A stretch of 64,000 bases of DNA from positions 41,052,275-41,116,274 of the forward strand of contig NC_057764.1 in assembly GCF_010389155.1 (NCBI RefSeq), written 5' to 3'. Shown here one piece after another: positions 1 to 13,018 of this stretch (positions within the stretch are counted from its first letter, which is position 1; every line of letters begins with the position of its first letter). Made by a program: the position numbers and the translations under genes. The notes beneath the pieces were generated by a model. It was not told the origin of the DNA. It searched no databases and saw only the letters and a program-made list of their open reading frames with translations. Source of the DNA: Erigeron canadensis (lineage: Eukaryota > Streptophyta > Magnoliopsida > Asterales > Asteraceae).

Positions 1-1155
1 GTAAATCAAATATTCAAATGCTAAGAATAACCTTGGGAAAACTCCTTTTTAACCGTTTTGATTTTAATTAGAGACCATGCATGATGATAAATATAAATGG
101 TGGAAAAGATCTTTTGGCCTTCTTTTTTATTAAAACAATTTTTTTTGCCTTCTGCGTACATGTCATTACCATTGCATGAAAAAATAATTTTTTTTCCTTG
201 CTTGTAACTTTTCTTTTCCATTTTTTTAAAAAAATTTCCTTTTGTTTTTGTTTTTTATCAATTAAATAACTGAATTTGCAAAGTAACAATGTATAAGTAA
301 TGTTTGAATTAATCAAATCGATAAAAAGTTATATTGTTTTTTCAAGTCAAAAAACAACTATATTTAAATAACTTAACAAACTAAATATTTTTACTAAGTC
401 CATTAAATTTTAACAAACAAAACCTTGATATGTAGGGTATGTTTGTCACAAAAATTTCAAGTTGGAGTTGGAGTTGTAATTAGGAACTCGGAGTCGAAAC
501 TTGAAAATGGGGTTAGGAGTTGAGACTTATATTTGAACTTTTTTTATACAAATTTTTATTTCAAAGAATTTTTGGGACTTTTAAGAGCTTTTTTGGGACG
601 GAGGCTTTTGATCTTAAATATGTATTCAAACAGGGTTACCATTTTAAAAAGAACTTATTTTTAAAGCTCTAGATTTAAGCTATTAAAACCCCCTAAAAGC
701 CCTCTACCAAATATATAGGTAATCAAAGGAAATAACTAGCCGTAACTACTAATCTACTATCTTAAATCTTATGTTTAAAACTCAAATAATGATAACAATA
801 ACAACTAAAATACTAAGTTCTACATTATATTTAGTTACTCGATGACCAAGTCACCAAATATATTTTTATTTTTACATAGTTAGACGTTAAACTTTTAAAT
901 TTTCTTGTCGGTGATCAAAGATATCTTTCTAAATAAACTTTGCTAAGCAAAATTTTGGATTCGAGCTTTGGGGTTTTTATCTAAGAGGTATTTTCTATAA
1001 AGATTGAAACTCAAAAAAGAAGCAATCGGTATGACCCGTCTAAATTCAAGTTCTAAATTAACCCGGCCCATCCACTAACCCGGCCCGCCAGTAAAACTCT
1101 TGTAATCGATAACCTAAAGCTGTGCGAAACCTCTTCTGGTTTCTGTGTCTCAAAA
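1..1155. other. AT-rich upstream region with probable promoter
   Basis: I see no gene here. The stretch is AT-rich with short T runs and a locally repetitive purine-rich patch near 455-540. The last 100 bases hold GGCCCA at 1065-1070 and a second GGCCC a little further on. GGCCCA is the complement of the site II core TGGGCC, which is common upstream of plant ribosome-biogenesis and RNA-processing genes, so it probably belongs to the promoter of the RRM gene that starts at 1156. No clear TATA box lies at the expected distance. Confidence 0.4.
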
Positions 1156-4100
1156 ATGATGGAAGGCGGTGAAGGATTAACAAAAACGCGAATATACGTC
1201 GGAGGATTAGGCGGCGGCGTGACGGAAGACGATCTCCGGAAAACATTCTCGGCGTTAGGTGAAGTTATCTCTGTCGATGTCGTCCGTACCAAAGGCCGTA
1301 GCTTCGCTTATCTCGATTTCCTTCCTTCTAACGATAAATCGCTCCCTAAACTCTTCAGCACGGTCTCTATCTATATATCTATATATTTCTATATCTATTA
1401 AGTTTTGTGTTAATCTTTGTAGTTACATTATGATTTTAGGTTGTATAACTTTCATGAGGAAAATGCTAAATATGTTAAAGTCATATAATTTGCTTTGACT
1501 TTCAAATTGTTTTTATTGTAATTTCTAGTTTCAATTGAATATATTACACTTTAAATGAATTTGGTTCACTATTAATGTTGAGAAATAACTAGATATATCA
1601 AATAGTTATGATACATCAAAGATAATTGTTGAAGTAATCGTATTACAGTCACACAAACAACTTAAAACTAAAATATTATAAATCTTGTAATCCGCCACAT
1701 GGGAAATGAGATGCCAAGTCAACAAAAATTGTGTTGTTCGTTTTGACGAATCCTGTTGATTACGCCTTGTGTGTTTGTGACTGCATAGGTAAATGCCTAG
1801 AAAGTTATATTGCAGTTAATCGCTAGTTTTTACAAGTACATTAACCAATACATGTGTTCTCCTGGGAACTTGCACATAGCTTAACATTCTTGCCTCCATG
1901 AGTATACGCCCTAAATGATAATTCTGTAAAGAATTTAGAATTTAAAATTAATGGTGCATAATTCATGGAAAGAATTCTACGTCTTTAATATTCTATTGTT
2001 TGTTTTGTAATCTGTTTTGATGATGTTACATTATTGCTAAATGCAGTATATTCTATTTCTGTACTAATACTTTAACATTACAGTATAATGGATGTATGTG
2101 GAAAGGAGGAAAGCTACGGCTCGAGAAGGCCAAGGAGCATTATCTTCTTCGATTGAAGCGTGAGTGGCAAGAGGAATCTGAAAAAGCCAGCAAAGTGTCT
2201 GATAACTGTAATACCGATGCAGCCAAAAGTCATGATAGTTTAGAAAAGCCAAAAAAGCCTTCCCCGGCAGATAAAACACAAATTAACATATTTTTCCCTA
2301 AGCTGGGCAAGGTAATTCCCATCTTTACATTTGTTTACAACTCAACAAGTATTTAGTCGAGGTGGGAAATTAGGCAGGTTGGGTAAGTAGGTTAAAACGT
2401 GTAATATGTTATGGGTTTTGAGGGTCAATCAATCAGAAACACCCCTTTGTCTGAGTGTTGATTAATGTATTGGGTTCCTTTTATATAACAAAAGGTACAC
2501 AATTTGTGTTCATAAAAATTGTCTAATTTTTTGAATGTAAAGCTTTAGGAGATTATATACATTGAAAATACATTGTCTGCAACTTATGACTCGTCTGGAT
2601 CGTGGCTGTTTCTTTGAGCTAAATGTCTTTTACACGGTTTTTGATCCTTTAGAGATAAAGCTTAACCTAAGTCAACCCATTCATAACTATCATAAGTAAA
2701 TGGCTTGAATTTGTCGCTTCTATGACACATATTCTATTGCTTCCATCATGTTGTTAGTTATTGTATAGGTGAAATCATTGGCTCAAGTGGGAATTGGCAA
2801 ACACAAATATAGCTTCCAACGCATTGAAGTTCCGTCCACTCCGACCCATTTCTGTGATTGTGAGGAGCACTCACTTGCTTTTACTCCACCCATTATGAAA
2901 CAATCTCCTGAAATTGAGAAAGTAAACTATGAAGTTGATGAGCAGGAGCTCAATATTATGAACTCAGTGATGAACAAGATTTTTGAAAGGGCAAATCCGG
3001 CTAAGCAAGTATCTAGGAAGTCTGAAACTACACCTGGAAAAGATAATTTGGTGGTTGTTGAAACTGAGGCAGATAATCTAGCAGATGAAGCTAATCTGAT
3101 AATTAATGTGGCTAATGGAAAAAGTGACGACCTGGATATGTTAGAGGAAATGAGGACCATGATGGCAAATCGGGTAACAATGATGGATACTTGCTCCTCA
3201 TCTTTAATAATTGCTGCAACAAAAAGGATTTTTACTAAATTGTCAGAATCAAACCTAATTGACAAAACAATCTTTCATATTATTTCTTCCCACTAGAATG
3301 TCATTTTTTTGTTTTGGTTACGTGAAGTAGCACTCTAGCATGTGATTATCTGATGATCGCAATTTGAGTAGCAGGATCCCGTCCAAACTGTATTTTTCTT
3401 CATCCTTTATATGTATAATTTTAGCTTAATACATTGTGATCTGTTGGATTCTCAGGGACCGGTCACTAAGAAACCAACTACATCAACTGAAAAGCCAAAG
3501 ATTCAAAAGAAGACTGTGTCACCCCCTAAGAAGAGAAAGTTGCCTTACTCAGAAGAAAACGAATCTGGTAAAACCCCGATCCCTGCAACAAGTAGCAATT
3601 CTCAGACTCACGTGGATACTCGAAATGATGGCAAAATGAAAGTAAAGTCAAGTACAAAGCAATCTGATAGCAATTCTTTGCGGTCAATTAAGTCAACATG
3701 GAAAGATATGCTTGGTCGAAAGCGCAAAACATCATTCAATATTGCAGACTTCATTGCTCAACAGAAAGAAGAGGAATTGAAGGTTATTGATACCAATCAC
3801 GTCTCAAAAGAGAAGAATTTGGCCAAGAAGAGGAAGTCAGAGGGCGATAATGAGCTAGTGTCAGTCTCTGAGACTACATCTGCAAATTTGCTTATAAACA
3901 AAGAGCCCACATCCGAAGTAGGTGCAGTTATCACTAAAAACAGTATCTCCAAAACCCCTGCAAATGGATATGATCAAAAAGATGAATTGAAAGCCGACAG
4001 TCTTGAAATGTCTTTGACAGCAAGTGGTCAGCAATGCAAGGTATCAGATGTTCTTTCAGGTTCATTTAATGAAAAAGGGGAGGAACCCGGAAATGAGGAT

Positions 4101-4616
4101 CTTGATTGCAACTTAGAAAAGCTTGAAAATGATCAAGATATAGAGCTGAATGAGGCTTCACCTGTGAAATTTGATCAAGATAGAAAGAGTTTAAAAGAGG
4201 CTTCACCTGTGAAAAATGAGCAAGATGTAGTTCGAACTGCTAGAGGTGAATTTTGGCGACATAAATCCTCATGGACACAACTGATTAGCACTACAAGCCA
4301 TAGCTCTTTTAGTATTTCACAAATTGTCCCCAGCTTAAGTTTTGAAAAGCAAGAACAGCAGGTGGATACGTCCGATCCACAACCAGCACACAAGGTTCTT
4401 GATAATCAGATTTCAACTGGGAAGGGAGTTACTTCATCACCTGTGAAGAAGAATACTTCAGAGAAAAAGAGGATTTTGTCTCTTAGAAACTTAGAATCCA
4501 AGGGAACATGTTCGTTTATGAGGACTGAAGATTCCATGAAAGAGTGGAAGAAAGCGAAGGCATCTTTAAGTGGATCTCTCAACAAAAAGAAACGGTTAGC
4601 TAATGAATCTGCTTGA
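1156..4616 (+). CDS. ROS3-like: RRM protein, REPRESSOR OF SILENCING 3-like (NOL8-like)
   Basis: Four exons fit with GT-AG borders, all in phase 0: 1156-1362, 2084-2311, 2769-3173 and 3456-4616, giving about 666 residues. The N-terminus is one RNA recognition motif (residues about 11-85) with RNP2-like IYVGGL and RNP1-like GRSFAYLDF; intron 1 cuts the RRM between FST and YNGC. The KGGKLRLEKAKEHYL and HFCDCEEH segments are typical of plant ROS3/NOL8-like proteins. The rest is Lys/Glu/Ser-rich, probably disordered and nuclear or nucleolar, and ends with a conserved-looking block (MKEWKKAK, SLSGSLNKKK). In Arabidopsis ROS3 is an RNA-binding protein linked to ROS1-dependent DNA demethylation. The subfamily is recognised from memory, and the third donor (3173) is the least certain border. 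No lesion is visible. Confidence 0.85.
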
Positions 4617-5024
4617 CCTTATTAAGGTTATCTTGAATATTGATTTTGTTGTCTTGTTTAATCTTATTATTAGATTGCATACAGCTTATTCATGCCTTGG
4701 GTTAGGTCAATCGGATTATAATGTAAAAATCTTGATTATGAATCAATTATGTATGGCTTTATAAACTGTTTGTTTGCCCAAGAAAGAAGACTTCTATTTT
4801 GAAAGCAGCACAAATCAGTGTAAAACCCTGCAATGGATTGTGTGTATTTAGTTCAGAACCCTTCACCCTGATATTCTTACTTTAAGTTACATACTTACAT
4901 TATGATGGGCTATTTTTGCATGTCAAACTACTACGTTTGCGGTTTGTTCATCTTATAAATGATTAGTGATCATACATGTAGTTGTTTCAATGCATTACAA
5001 TGTTTGTATATTCGCCAACCTTAC
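4617..5024. other. 3' flank of the RRM gene
   Basis: No gene is visible. The stretch holds the presumed 3'UTR and terminator of the upstream gene and the 3' flank of the convergent S-protein homolog that ends at 5025. Confidence 0.4.
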
Positions 5025-5530
5025 TCATGACCAAGTATGTAATTTGTTCGCTCCTTCAGGAAACTTATCAGGGTGCCTTGTCAAATGAAAGCCATCATCT
5101 GTAACCATCCAAAAGCACCATTGCTCTTTAATAGGCAAGACCCCCGTAGCACAAAATGACTTACTCAGATCGTAGCTAAAAACATCAAAAAAGGCAGTCC
5201 TATCTTTCCAATAAAAATGGGCATAGAATCGAGTCTTGAAAAAGGTATGTAGGCAAAAGCTCCAACTTATTGAATCATGATATACAACTGTATGGTTTCG
5301 AAGATCATTGTCGGCTGATTGAGGGTGGACAATTAAAGAATCAGGAATTAAGTTAGTGATATAAATCCTCCAATGAGACCTGAGACAAACCCATTGAGAA
5401 TCGTCTATAGGAGATGGCGGCATGGCGCAGGCGATGCATCTATTTGAGGTGGTAACGAGGATGGTATAGCAGAATCAGATGCATTTCCTGGTATTACAAG
5501 GTAAAAGAACAAAACGAATAAGCTTTTCAT
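5025..5530 (-). pseudogene. S-protein homolog (self-incompatibility S1 family), frameshifted
   Basis: The mature domain reads from 5423 down to 5025: WRIYITN, then NHTV, WSFC, HFYW, FDVF, CFWMV and DGFHL, the usual order of plant self-incompatibility protein S1 homologs. These are small secreted proteins; in Papaver the S1 protein is a pollen-tube growth inhibitor, and most other members have no known role. An ATG at 5530 opens a good signal peptide (MKSLFVLFYLVIPGNAS), but that frame stops at 5405-5407, and the S1 domain lies in another frame. Between the TGA near 5475 and the TAG at 5405 a single-base-class indel would have to join them. S1-family genes are normally intronless and no plausible intron fits, so this looks like a frameshifted gene; a sequencing error is the alternative. 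Starting at ATG 5423 would give a protein without a signal peptide. Confidence 0.72.
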
Positions 5531-8289
5531 GGATGCAAGTCTAGAAAATTGTATTGTATGATACATACATATATATATACACCAAAAGGTTGAGACCTTG
5601 TACTATATATGTCGTTACCAAAAAAGTTGTGACCTGTTTGCGATGCACGGCTACAAGAACATACCCGTATCTATGATAAATGCTAATTTGTTAAAACGCT
5701 GAGCTATTAAGTGTAGTACAAAACGAACAAATTCATTAACATGTAGGTAGTAATATATTCAAGACACTACAGCTTAAGGAAATAACGTACATACGGAGTA
5801 ACTCTTAATGCTTTGTTAATGTGTGTGATTAAAAAATCAAAGTATGTTAATTATTCCCACAAGGCCATTTCGTTGATGAATTTAATTAAAGCGTTAATTT
5901 TGTCGTGGGATTCATGGTCAAGTAACCCAACTCAACTGGTGTAACGATTGTAATTTGTCTTGTCCCTTTCCCCGAAACTTTTTTGAGATTAAATCAAAAA
6001 CACTACCGACTAAAACTGATGGTTCGGTTTTCGTACGTGAATAGATTTTCTCTTGTCTTTAGGATTTTGTAAAACTGTAATTGACACAAGTTTTTTTTCT
6101 ACGGAATATCTTTTTTGTAAATTTCACAGTTAAACTTTTAGGAAAGATCCAAAATGTATCATTTTTTGTAATATTTCTAAATTTGTAATTGTACTTTTTG
6201 ACTTCTTGATTCTTGAATCTTACTATGTTCTAAATTCTTAATGATATTTTGCTGTTAAAAACAGTATTGCCTAAATCATGATGTTTGGTGAAAAAGAAGA
6301 ACGACAACATATAATAGTTTTTAGAAAATCATCTAACGAAAAACAACTCTTTTTATTTTATTTTATTTCCAATTAGTAGTAGTGATGTATATTTGCCCTC
6401 TATTTGGTGTCAAGAACAACATCCACGTATGTATGCGACCATAGTTGTGAAAGTCCTATCACAAGTCGACTCGTATGACTCGACTTTGCTCCAGACTCGT
6501 AGCATGACGTGTGTTTTGTTGTTTGTCGGTATGATTCATGTCCCGAGTTACGAGTCGACTCACAGGTCATTGAATAATTTTTTTATTTGATATTTTTAAT
6601 ATTTTTTTTTAAAAACATAACTCTTTATGTGCTTTAAATTTGATTTTATTTTTAATAATGTTTTCTATTTTTAGCTTAGTATATCAATACACTACTATAT
6701 TTTTACAATAAAAACTTATATAGAATTATAAAAATAATAAAATTGTATATAATTAAATATCCTAACTCTTACGATTCAAGAAAAAAAAAATCAAAATTCT
6801 AGTCAAGTCAAAAGTAACGAGTGGATAACTATATACGCCCTCGCAAAAGATAAATTTTAACTTAATTGCATAAGGCTCCCAAACTTAAAAATGAAATCCT
6901 TCAATATTGAGAAGCACATTCTGGTAAAATAATATAAAAAAATGAAAATCAATAATTATGAATATCAGTTTTCTTGAAAATCTATTTTTTAGAAAGACAA
7001 CTAATAAATCTACTATAAGTATGTTGGTGATCACTAAACTCAAAGGTAAAAATTCTAAGTTCACAATGAATTTTTTGAAGAATGAATGTTTAGAAATGTA
7101 TTTAGCTATGAACACATATCTATCAAATTGTAACCAACTAAAAATATACATATTGTAGGTTTAACTTTTTGTAATAAATGATAAATAATTGTACTAATTT
7201 GGAATTCTAGAGTAGAACCGATTTGTATTCAACGAAAAGGCAGAATAAATGAGATTTGGGCCCCTTTAATCTTTTAAGTTTATGTTCTACTCCGGGTTAT
7301 AATTAAAGATCCAGTGAAAACTCTTTTGGAACATAATTAAGATATGTTTAATCAAATGTTTAACACGGCTGATCGTATTTTATTACGAGCATACTACCCG
7401 CACGTTGCGGCGGAATTTTGTTTTAGGAGTGACAATTTGTTATAAGGGTAGATACGGTAATTTAGTGTTGTAGTGTACGGAAGATCATTTTGAGAACCAT
7501 ATATATAGTGAAAGGGGTTTTGGAAGAAAAAAAAAGTATGCTTAATTTTTTAAGACATACCATAAATAAAACTTCAAAATGCTTTATAAGGGAGTATAGA
7601 TATGAATCATTTGACAAGCGTGCTTTAAGTTGTAATTTAATTTTTTTCTTCAATTTTGAATCAAATTTTAAGATTTCGATGACAAAATCCTACATATAGA
7701 CTCCTATAAAACTTTAAACTCGTGTTAACATATGAGAATATTCTCCTGAGTATTTTTAATGAAGTCATAGGTTGCATTTAAATTATTCGAGTTAGTTTAG
7801 GAGTAACAAAAACTTATGTAAATGAATTATTCAGCCATTCTTAAAAGTTAACTTATAATATGACTTTAACAGAGCTAATTAAAATCGTGATGAGCAACGT
7901 TTAATAACTAGCTGTTATTTACTTCCATGATTTGGTGATCACAAATAATATAAAAAAAAACTAACAAACAAAAGAAAATGAGAAGTCTTGGAAGTGTCTA
8001 TCTTTAAAATATATCATATCTTATGCCATGTTTAATACATCCACATTTTTTTCACTGGTAAAGAAATTAACAAACAAATGCCCGCACGCCCGCCTATACA
8101 TAAATACCTATGTATTTTATAAATGACAAGTCTATTGTAATATTCATAGTTTAATTTGATTTATTAGATTATTCCAAAACAAAAGAAAATGAAAATTCTT
8201 GGATGTGTTCATACAAGAATGATAACTCGATAAAGTTATATAATGTATATATAATAATAATAAAATAAAATAGATAATACATGATAGAC
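5531..8289. other. Intergenic, AT-rich
   Basis: I see no gene. The stretch holds the presumed promoter of the minus-strand S-protein homolog (TATATATATA near 5570-5580), a patch with repeated ACTCG/GTCGAC words at 6455-6570, and a 230-base repeat copy at 7381-7610 listed separately. The open frames at 6885-7160 and 7462-7700 are AT-rich and overlap on both strands, so they are not convincing. Confidence 0.4.
7381..7610 (+). repeat. Dispersed repeat, copy 1 (inverted relative to 52900-53115)
   Basis: This stretch begins near a GC-rich tip (ACCCGCACGTTGCGGCGG) and runs through GGAGTGACAATTTGTTATAA and TTTAGTGTTGTAGTG into an AT-rich tail. Its reverse complement recurs at 52900-53115 with the same order of words. 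Weaker relatives of the tip lie near 45170 and 47036. It is probably the end of a non-autonomous DNA transposon; the class is not determined. Confidence 0.6.
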
Positions 8290-8727
8290 TCATGACCAAT
8301 CATGGAGCTTAGTCCATTTTTTATTAGGAAACGGATTAAGTTCTGGTCCCACGTAAAATCCATCTTCTCTAACTAACCAAAAACACCTTCGTTCTTTGCT
8401 AAGATGCCACTTTGAACAATAGGCATTAGCCATTTTATGTTCAAAAACATCAACAATGGCTGTCTTTGCATTCCAATTGAAATGGGAATAGAACAAAGTG
8501 TTGATGCCCTCACAAAACCCCCAATTTTGATTGTCGTTCAATGCAAGTGTATGGTTGCCGAGATCATCATTAGCCGATTTAACATGAACGGTGATGGGAC
8601 TCTCTATTTCATTGTAAATATAAATCGTCCAATAATCTAACTAACAAAACTTTTTTGTTGCGTAAGCTATTGGAGATGCATATGTTGTGACAAAAAGGTA
8701 TAAAAACAAAAAGAGCAATGTCTTCAT
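8290..8727 (-). pseudogene. S-protein homolog (S1 family) with in-frame stop
   Basis: One reading frame of 145 codons runs from ATG at 8727 to the stop at 8290 and holds a complete S1-family protein: signal peptide (MKTLLFLFLYLFVTTYA), WTIYIYN, DDLGNHTL, HFNW, VDVFEHK, CFWLV, DGFYVG and a C-terminal LHDWS. Codon 29 is TAG (8641-8643), between the signal peptide and the mature domain. The protein is otherwise uninterrupted, so inactivation is probably recent; a sequencing error is possible. It is a clear paralog of the copy at 5025-5530: both have lost the Cys normally seen in the F(F/W)CHFYW segment, carrying Ala or Ser there, and both have an extra Cys shortly after. Confidence 0.78.
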
Positions 8728-10040
8728 GGGTGTGTATATGAATATATTAAAATGAAAATTACAACTTTATTATTATATATAGACGAAAACAGTTTGGTAA
8801 TTAATTTGAAATATATAACATTAATTTCTATTGTGTAATGTTTTGCTAGAAAATCTTTTATTTTTAGTACCTGCCCTCACAATTGTAATGTTATTAATTA
8901 ACACTTTAACAACATTAAATTTGTGACTTTGGCACTTTGCTTATGAGTGTGTTGAATTAAATGGAGAATATATATGTTTTCATTTTGTGTCCTTTTTTAA
9001 ATTTTAAGGGCCCAAAGGCCGAAGCATAACTGAATTGACACTTTTGATCTTTTTTTTTTTTAATATATTACTCGTAAAAGCCAGGGAACAAAGGAATCAG
9101 ATAGTACAACATGGAAAACCAGTGAGCAGCCTGCTGCCCCTTTGGGGCTGCAGCCAATCGAAACAACCTGAATTGTGAATACGCCAAAATTTAGCTGCAA
9201 CTTACAAATCAAGAAAAACTTCCCTTTTTGGATGATCCCTCAAATGATCCACTCGGCCCGGGCCCAACCACACGCCACTTTCTTTTTTATTTCTTTCTTT
9301 ATTTTTTTGTGTTATTTTTTTTTTGTAAATAAGCTCTCCTTTTTCATCTTACAAAAAGTGCCTTTATCTAACATGAGATACAAAATAAACGCCCATGAGT
9401 TGAACTATTTGATTTAGTAAGTGTTAACTGATTAATTATATCAACGTGGGAAAATACAGACAATATGAAGTACAGAAGGCTTAATGTTTAACGTTTGCAA
9501 ATAAATTGAAAAAACACTTTACTTAAAATTTTTATAAATTAGCAAGAACCAAGATTCATATTTTATTAAATATTACTTAGGATCTTCATAAATTGAAAGA
9601 AAAGAGGTTTAAGTGTTTAACCAATTTTAGATTGAAAATAAATTGAAAAAGATAAATTATCGTCGTCATAGGCGGATCCAGTGATATAACATTGGGTGAC
9701 CGCCTCGACAACCCAAAAAGGTTTGTGGGAATTTATGTGTATTATCATATGTTTTTGTTCATAATGCATTTAAATTTATAAGGCAATTATTTTTTGGCCT
9801 TAGACTACTTAATTTCCCATATCCATATGTATATATATTAATCACATTTCAATAAAAGGCCGTCACCCCTGTTAACTTTTTATATCTTTCACAAGATAAA
9901 AACAGACAATTTGGCTGAAATACCAAGTTGGCTTTACAAATTGTCTATGCTAATCAAGCAACATCACTTAGGGGCGGCAAACCACCCCCCAATTACCACT
10001 TGCCATTATATGAAAAACATAAAAACTAGATGAAACAAAA
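8728..10040. other. Intergenic, AT-rich
   Basis: No gene is visible. T runs occur at 9048-9062 and 9290-9320. Near 9670-9710 a short block (GGCGGATCCAG) and a matching GGCCGTCACCCC near 9860 look like transposon debris, but I cannot define an element. The last part (9960-10040) reads as the 3' tail of the LINE remnant on the minus strand. Confidence 0.35.
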
Positions 10041-10971
10041 CTAGCTACTAAATAATGAAAAAGGCAAGTCCCAAGCTGTTAAGAATAGCTCCATCCATTT
10101 CGTCCTCTTGAATCTACATGTAAGAATTTTGAGTTTCACCGTATTGATAATAATCCCAATAAGCTGATCTCGAGTTCTTCTTTCCTTACGAAACAATCTT
10201 GCATTCCGCTCACTCCAAATGTAATAGGCAGTAGCCGCAAGAACCAATTTAGCTATAACACTTTGCATACTAGATTTTCTTGCCATTGGAAGTATTCCTG
10301 CTCAACCGAGTCCCAATGGTGACCAACATGGGCAAGTTTAGCTTTCACCTTAACACAATTCCAAATCTGAAGCGAAAATGGACATTCAAAGAAGAGAATG
10401 AGTATGTGAATATGCTTGAGTTTCACATAGCGAGCATGTAGGAGCAATCGAACTATTAAAATCCCATTGACTCATCAAATTTTGGGTCTTCAACTTTCTT
10501 CTAAAAACCAACCACAAAATAAAAGCATGTTTATGGATATTCTGACTAAACCAAACGATTGAAGACCAAGCTACCAGGTTGTCCCTTGGGCGCACAACTT
10601 CCCATATTTCACGAACAGAAAAGTCTTTCAAGTTGTTGTTAGTATCTTTCCATAGCAATATATCCCTTTGCACACTTAAAAGAGGAACCTGAATATTAAT
10701 CAACCGAGTATTCCATTCAAAAGGCCATTTCCAGCTTCTTTTTTCAATAAGATCAGCCATAGAAGCATTAAGTTGAAATCCAGCATTCATAATCTCTCTT
10801 GGAGTTAAACGATCAGCTAAAGGACTAACCGAAGTCCAAGAGTCATACAATGCAGAAACGCTAACACCATTACCAATGCGAAACCAAAAATAATTACGAA
10901 CCTGGTTCCTAAGTTGAAGGATTTTGCGCCAGTTCCAAGTAGCTGAGCCACGAAGCGGTATATCCCAAAAT
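10041..10971 (-). pseudogene. LINE (non-LTR retrotransposon) 3' remnant with zf-RVT domain
   Basis: Read on the minus strand from 10971, the sequence gives WNWRKILQLRNQVRNYFWF, then GNGVSVSALYDSW, WSSIVWFSQNIHKHAFILW and CSLC. This is the zinc-binding C-terminal region (zf-RVT) that follows the reverse transcriptase in plant LINEs. It continues with FFECPFSLQIWN and YYIWSERNARLFR, the usual end of ORF2. Two frameshifts (near 10440 and 10285) break the frame. The endonuclease and reverse transcriptase parts are absent, consistent with 5' truncation. Confidence 0.8.
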
Positions 10972-11140
10972 GATGGTCAAATGTAAAAGATTGCCTACAG
11001 TGTCTAAAATTATTAATCACATTTGTAGATGTTAAAATTTCAAAATGCTTGAAATACGCTGTTTAGTGCTAAATATATAATCGCTCCCACCAAAAATCTT
11101 GATGGTCAAATGTAAAAGATTGCCTACAGTGTCTAAAATT
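10972..11140. repeat. 40-bp direct repeat pair at the LINE border
   Basis: A 40-base sequence starting GATGGTCAAATGTAAAAG occurs at 10972-11011 and again at 11101-11140, separated by about 90 bases. By eye the copies are identical. The first begins exactly where the LINE-like coding match stops. Confidence 0.85.
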
Positions 11141-12471
11141 TTTCTATTACAACTTTGAAATATATATATATATATATTTAACTTGCATCAACACATATAA
11201 ATGGAATTATATGGCCGGGAGAACACGTACCAATACCTATCGAGTTGTTCATACATAGTGAGATGTACGTATATATATCATTATTATAATTAAGGGTAAT
11301 GGAACTTGGAATTTTTTCGTAGATATATATATGTCAATAATTACCAGCTAGTTTTTATAGAACATCGAGGGAGTACACGTAAACTCATACGAGAAGGCAA
11401 AGACGTACACTAAAATGATCATCTCTCATTGGGTTGCAATCTCGAACGTGTTTGTCAACATCTGCTCGATCAATGCATATATTTTAGAAGTATAAATTAC
11501 TAGCTAATATCGAGAGGTCTAATATACGATGTTTTGGTTCCCAATTACCCCGATGAAAAATCTCTAATGAGAAAACCTACCCATACCACGATAGGTAAAA
11601 AGTAAATAACCGTGTATGTGGACTAAGTAATTATGATTAATTAGCATGATGTTAATTATTTTGCTCAACTCGTGTTTTTTTTTGTCGATCGACGTATTTG
11701 TTGCATATCACACGACTTGGTAAGTTAATTAGTCCAAGAAACGTAGTCTACAAGTTGTAAACGTAAAGGAAAGAACCATCTTAAAACATAACATTTGTAG
11801 TTTGTCAAATAACAACCTTCTAATTCGAACTTTAATGTCACATATGGTCTCAATGAATATTTTACCTTGTAATATTATCTAACCCACAATCATATACATG
11901 CATTTGAACCTTTCAAAAGCGAATTCAGGAATTAACGTTAAGGGCGGCTAAGTTTATAGTGAACCAAGTAAATTAATTAAGTAAAGTTTTGAGTAACATT
12001 TAACAACTTGAAAGTGTAGAAAATTGATCAATTACTTATCAAGGATGTCATAAAAATGATATTTGTTGGTTTACAATCATTTTTTTATGTTGATAGCTTA
12101 ATTGAAAAGGGTTGAATTTATAATGTAATTTTCATTATATCTCAGTGGTTGAGAACCAGCTTTAAATGCTGGAAGTCTCGAGTCTGAGACATAGTGAGAA
12201 CATTTAAAGGATTTTCACAATAAATTCCTCTTTGAATGCGATCAAATGATCCATAAAAAAGTTAAATTAGTTTATCTCTAACATGACAACCAAACATCTT
12301 CTAGAATCTACTAATATCCAACTAAATCGATAGAAATAAAAAAAAGGGTAGAAATTAGCTTGTAATGAAAATAATAAAGAAAGGATAAATGTGTAATTTT
12401 AGTAGCTAGGCCGTACGGCTTGTCATACTCTTCTATACTGCTGTAAACCAAATTACTCGTATATTTTATTG
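11141..12471. other. Intergenic; possible SINE-like fragment
   Basis: No coding gene is seen. At about 12140-12235 CTCAGTGGTTGAG is followed about 30 bases on by AGTCTCGAGTCT, in the arrangement of the A and B boxes of tRNA-derived SINEs. It lacks a clear tail and flanking duplication, so this is only a suggestion. Confidence 0.35.
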
Positions 12472-12476
12472 AAAAC

Positions 12477-13016
12477 GGTTGGTGTTACCCATCCAACCTC
12501 ACTACGGAGCCTACATGCAACCTCATTACGGAGCCTACACGCAGACTACCTCAATCCGATAATTATGGAAAAGATATACATTCTCTCAAATATGAATATC
12601 TGCATTTATCTTCAGTATAGTTAGTTACACGGATAACTACAAATCTCCTCAAAAGAAGGTAACAAATCTATTCCAATAGGGTACGCTTAAAGGGTACGTT
12701 CTACTTTTGGTATACAAGGAAATGATTTATATCTATCAAGAATCCTATATATTAGGAAAGAAGATCAGAACAAATCCCCTATTCCCGGAAGAGATATACA
12801 CGGCCCATGGAAACCTTACTTGGAGGACAAGATACATCCACCCTATAAATAGGGATGCGATATACAATAGAGATCATTCTCTCTACACTCACAATACACA
12901 TACTACACATAGTTGGCGTACAAAAGGTTCTCACACCTTACCAAAAGGGAATCGCCAACATACAACCAAAAACCCCCATTCCTCCTTTCTAGGCAACCGG
13001 ATTGGCTGTACAAACA
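12477..13016 (+). repeat. 5' LTR
   Basis: The LTR ends in TACAAACA. Its first base is G where the 3' LTR has the T of the canonical TG, probably a later mutation. A TATA box (CTATAAATA, 12843-12851) lies about 170 bases before the LTR end. Confidence 0.9.
12843..12851 (+). promoter_or_regulatory. LTR TATA box
   Basis: CTATAAATA is followed by a purine-rich stretch. The same motif is preserved in the 3' LTR near 18726. It is the likely core promoter of the element transcript. Confidence 0.6.
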
Positions 13017-13018
13017 AT

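Noticed and set aside
5025..5530. An intron joining signal peptide and S1 domain
   Set aside because: S1-family genes are normally intronless and no GT-AG pair of plausible length restores the frame between 5475 and 5405.
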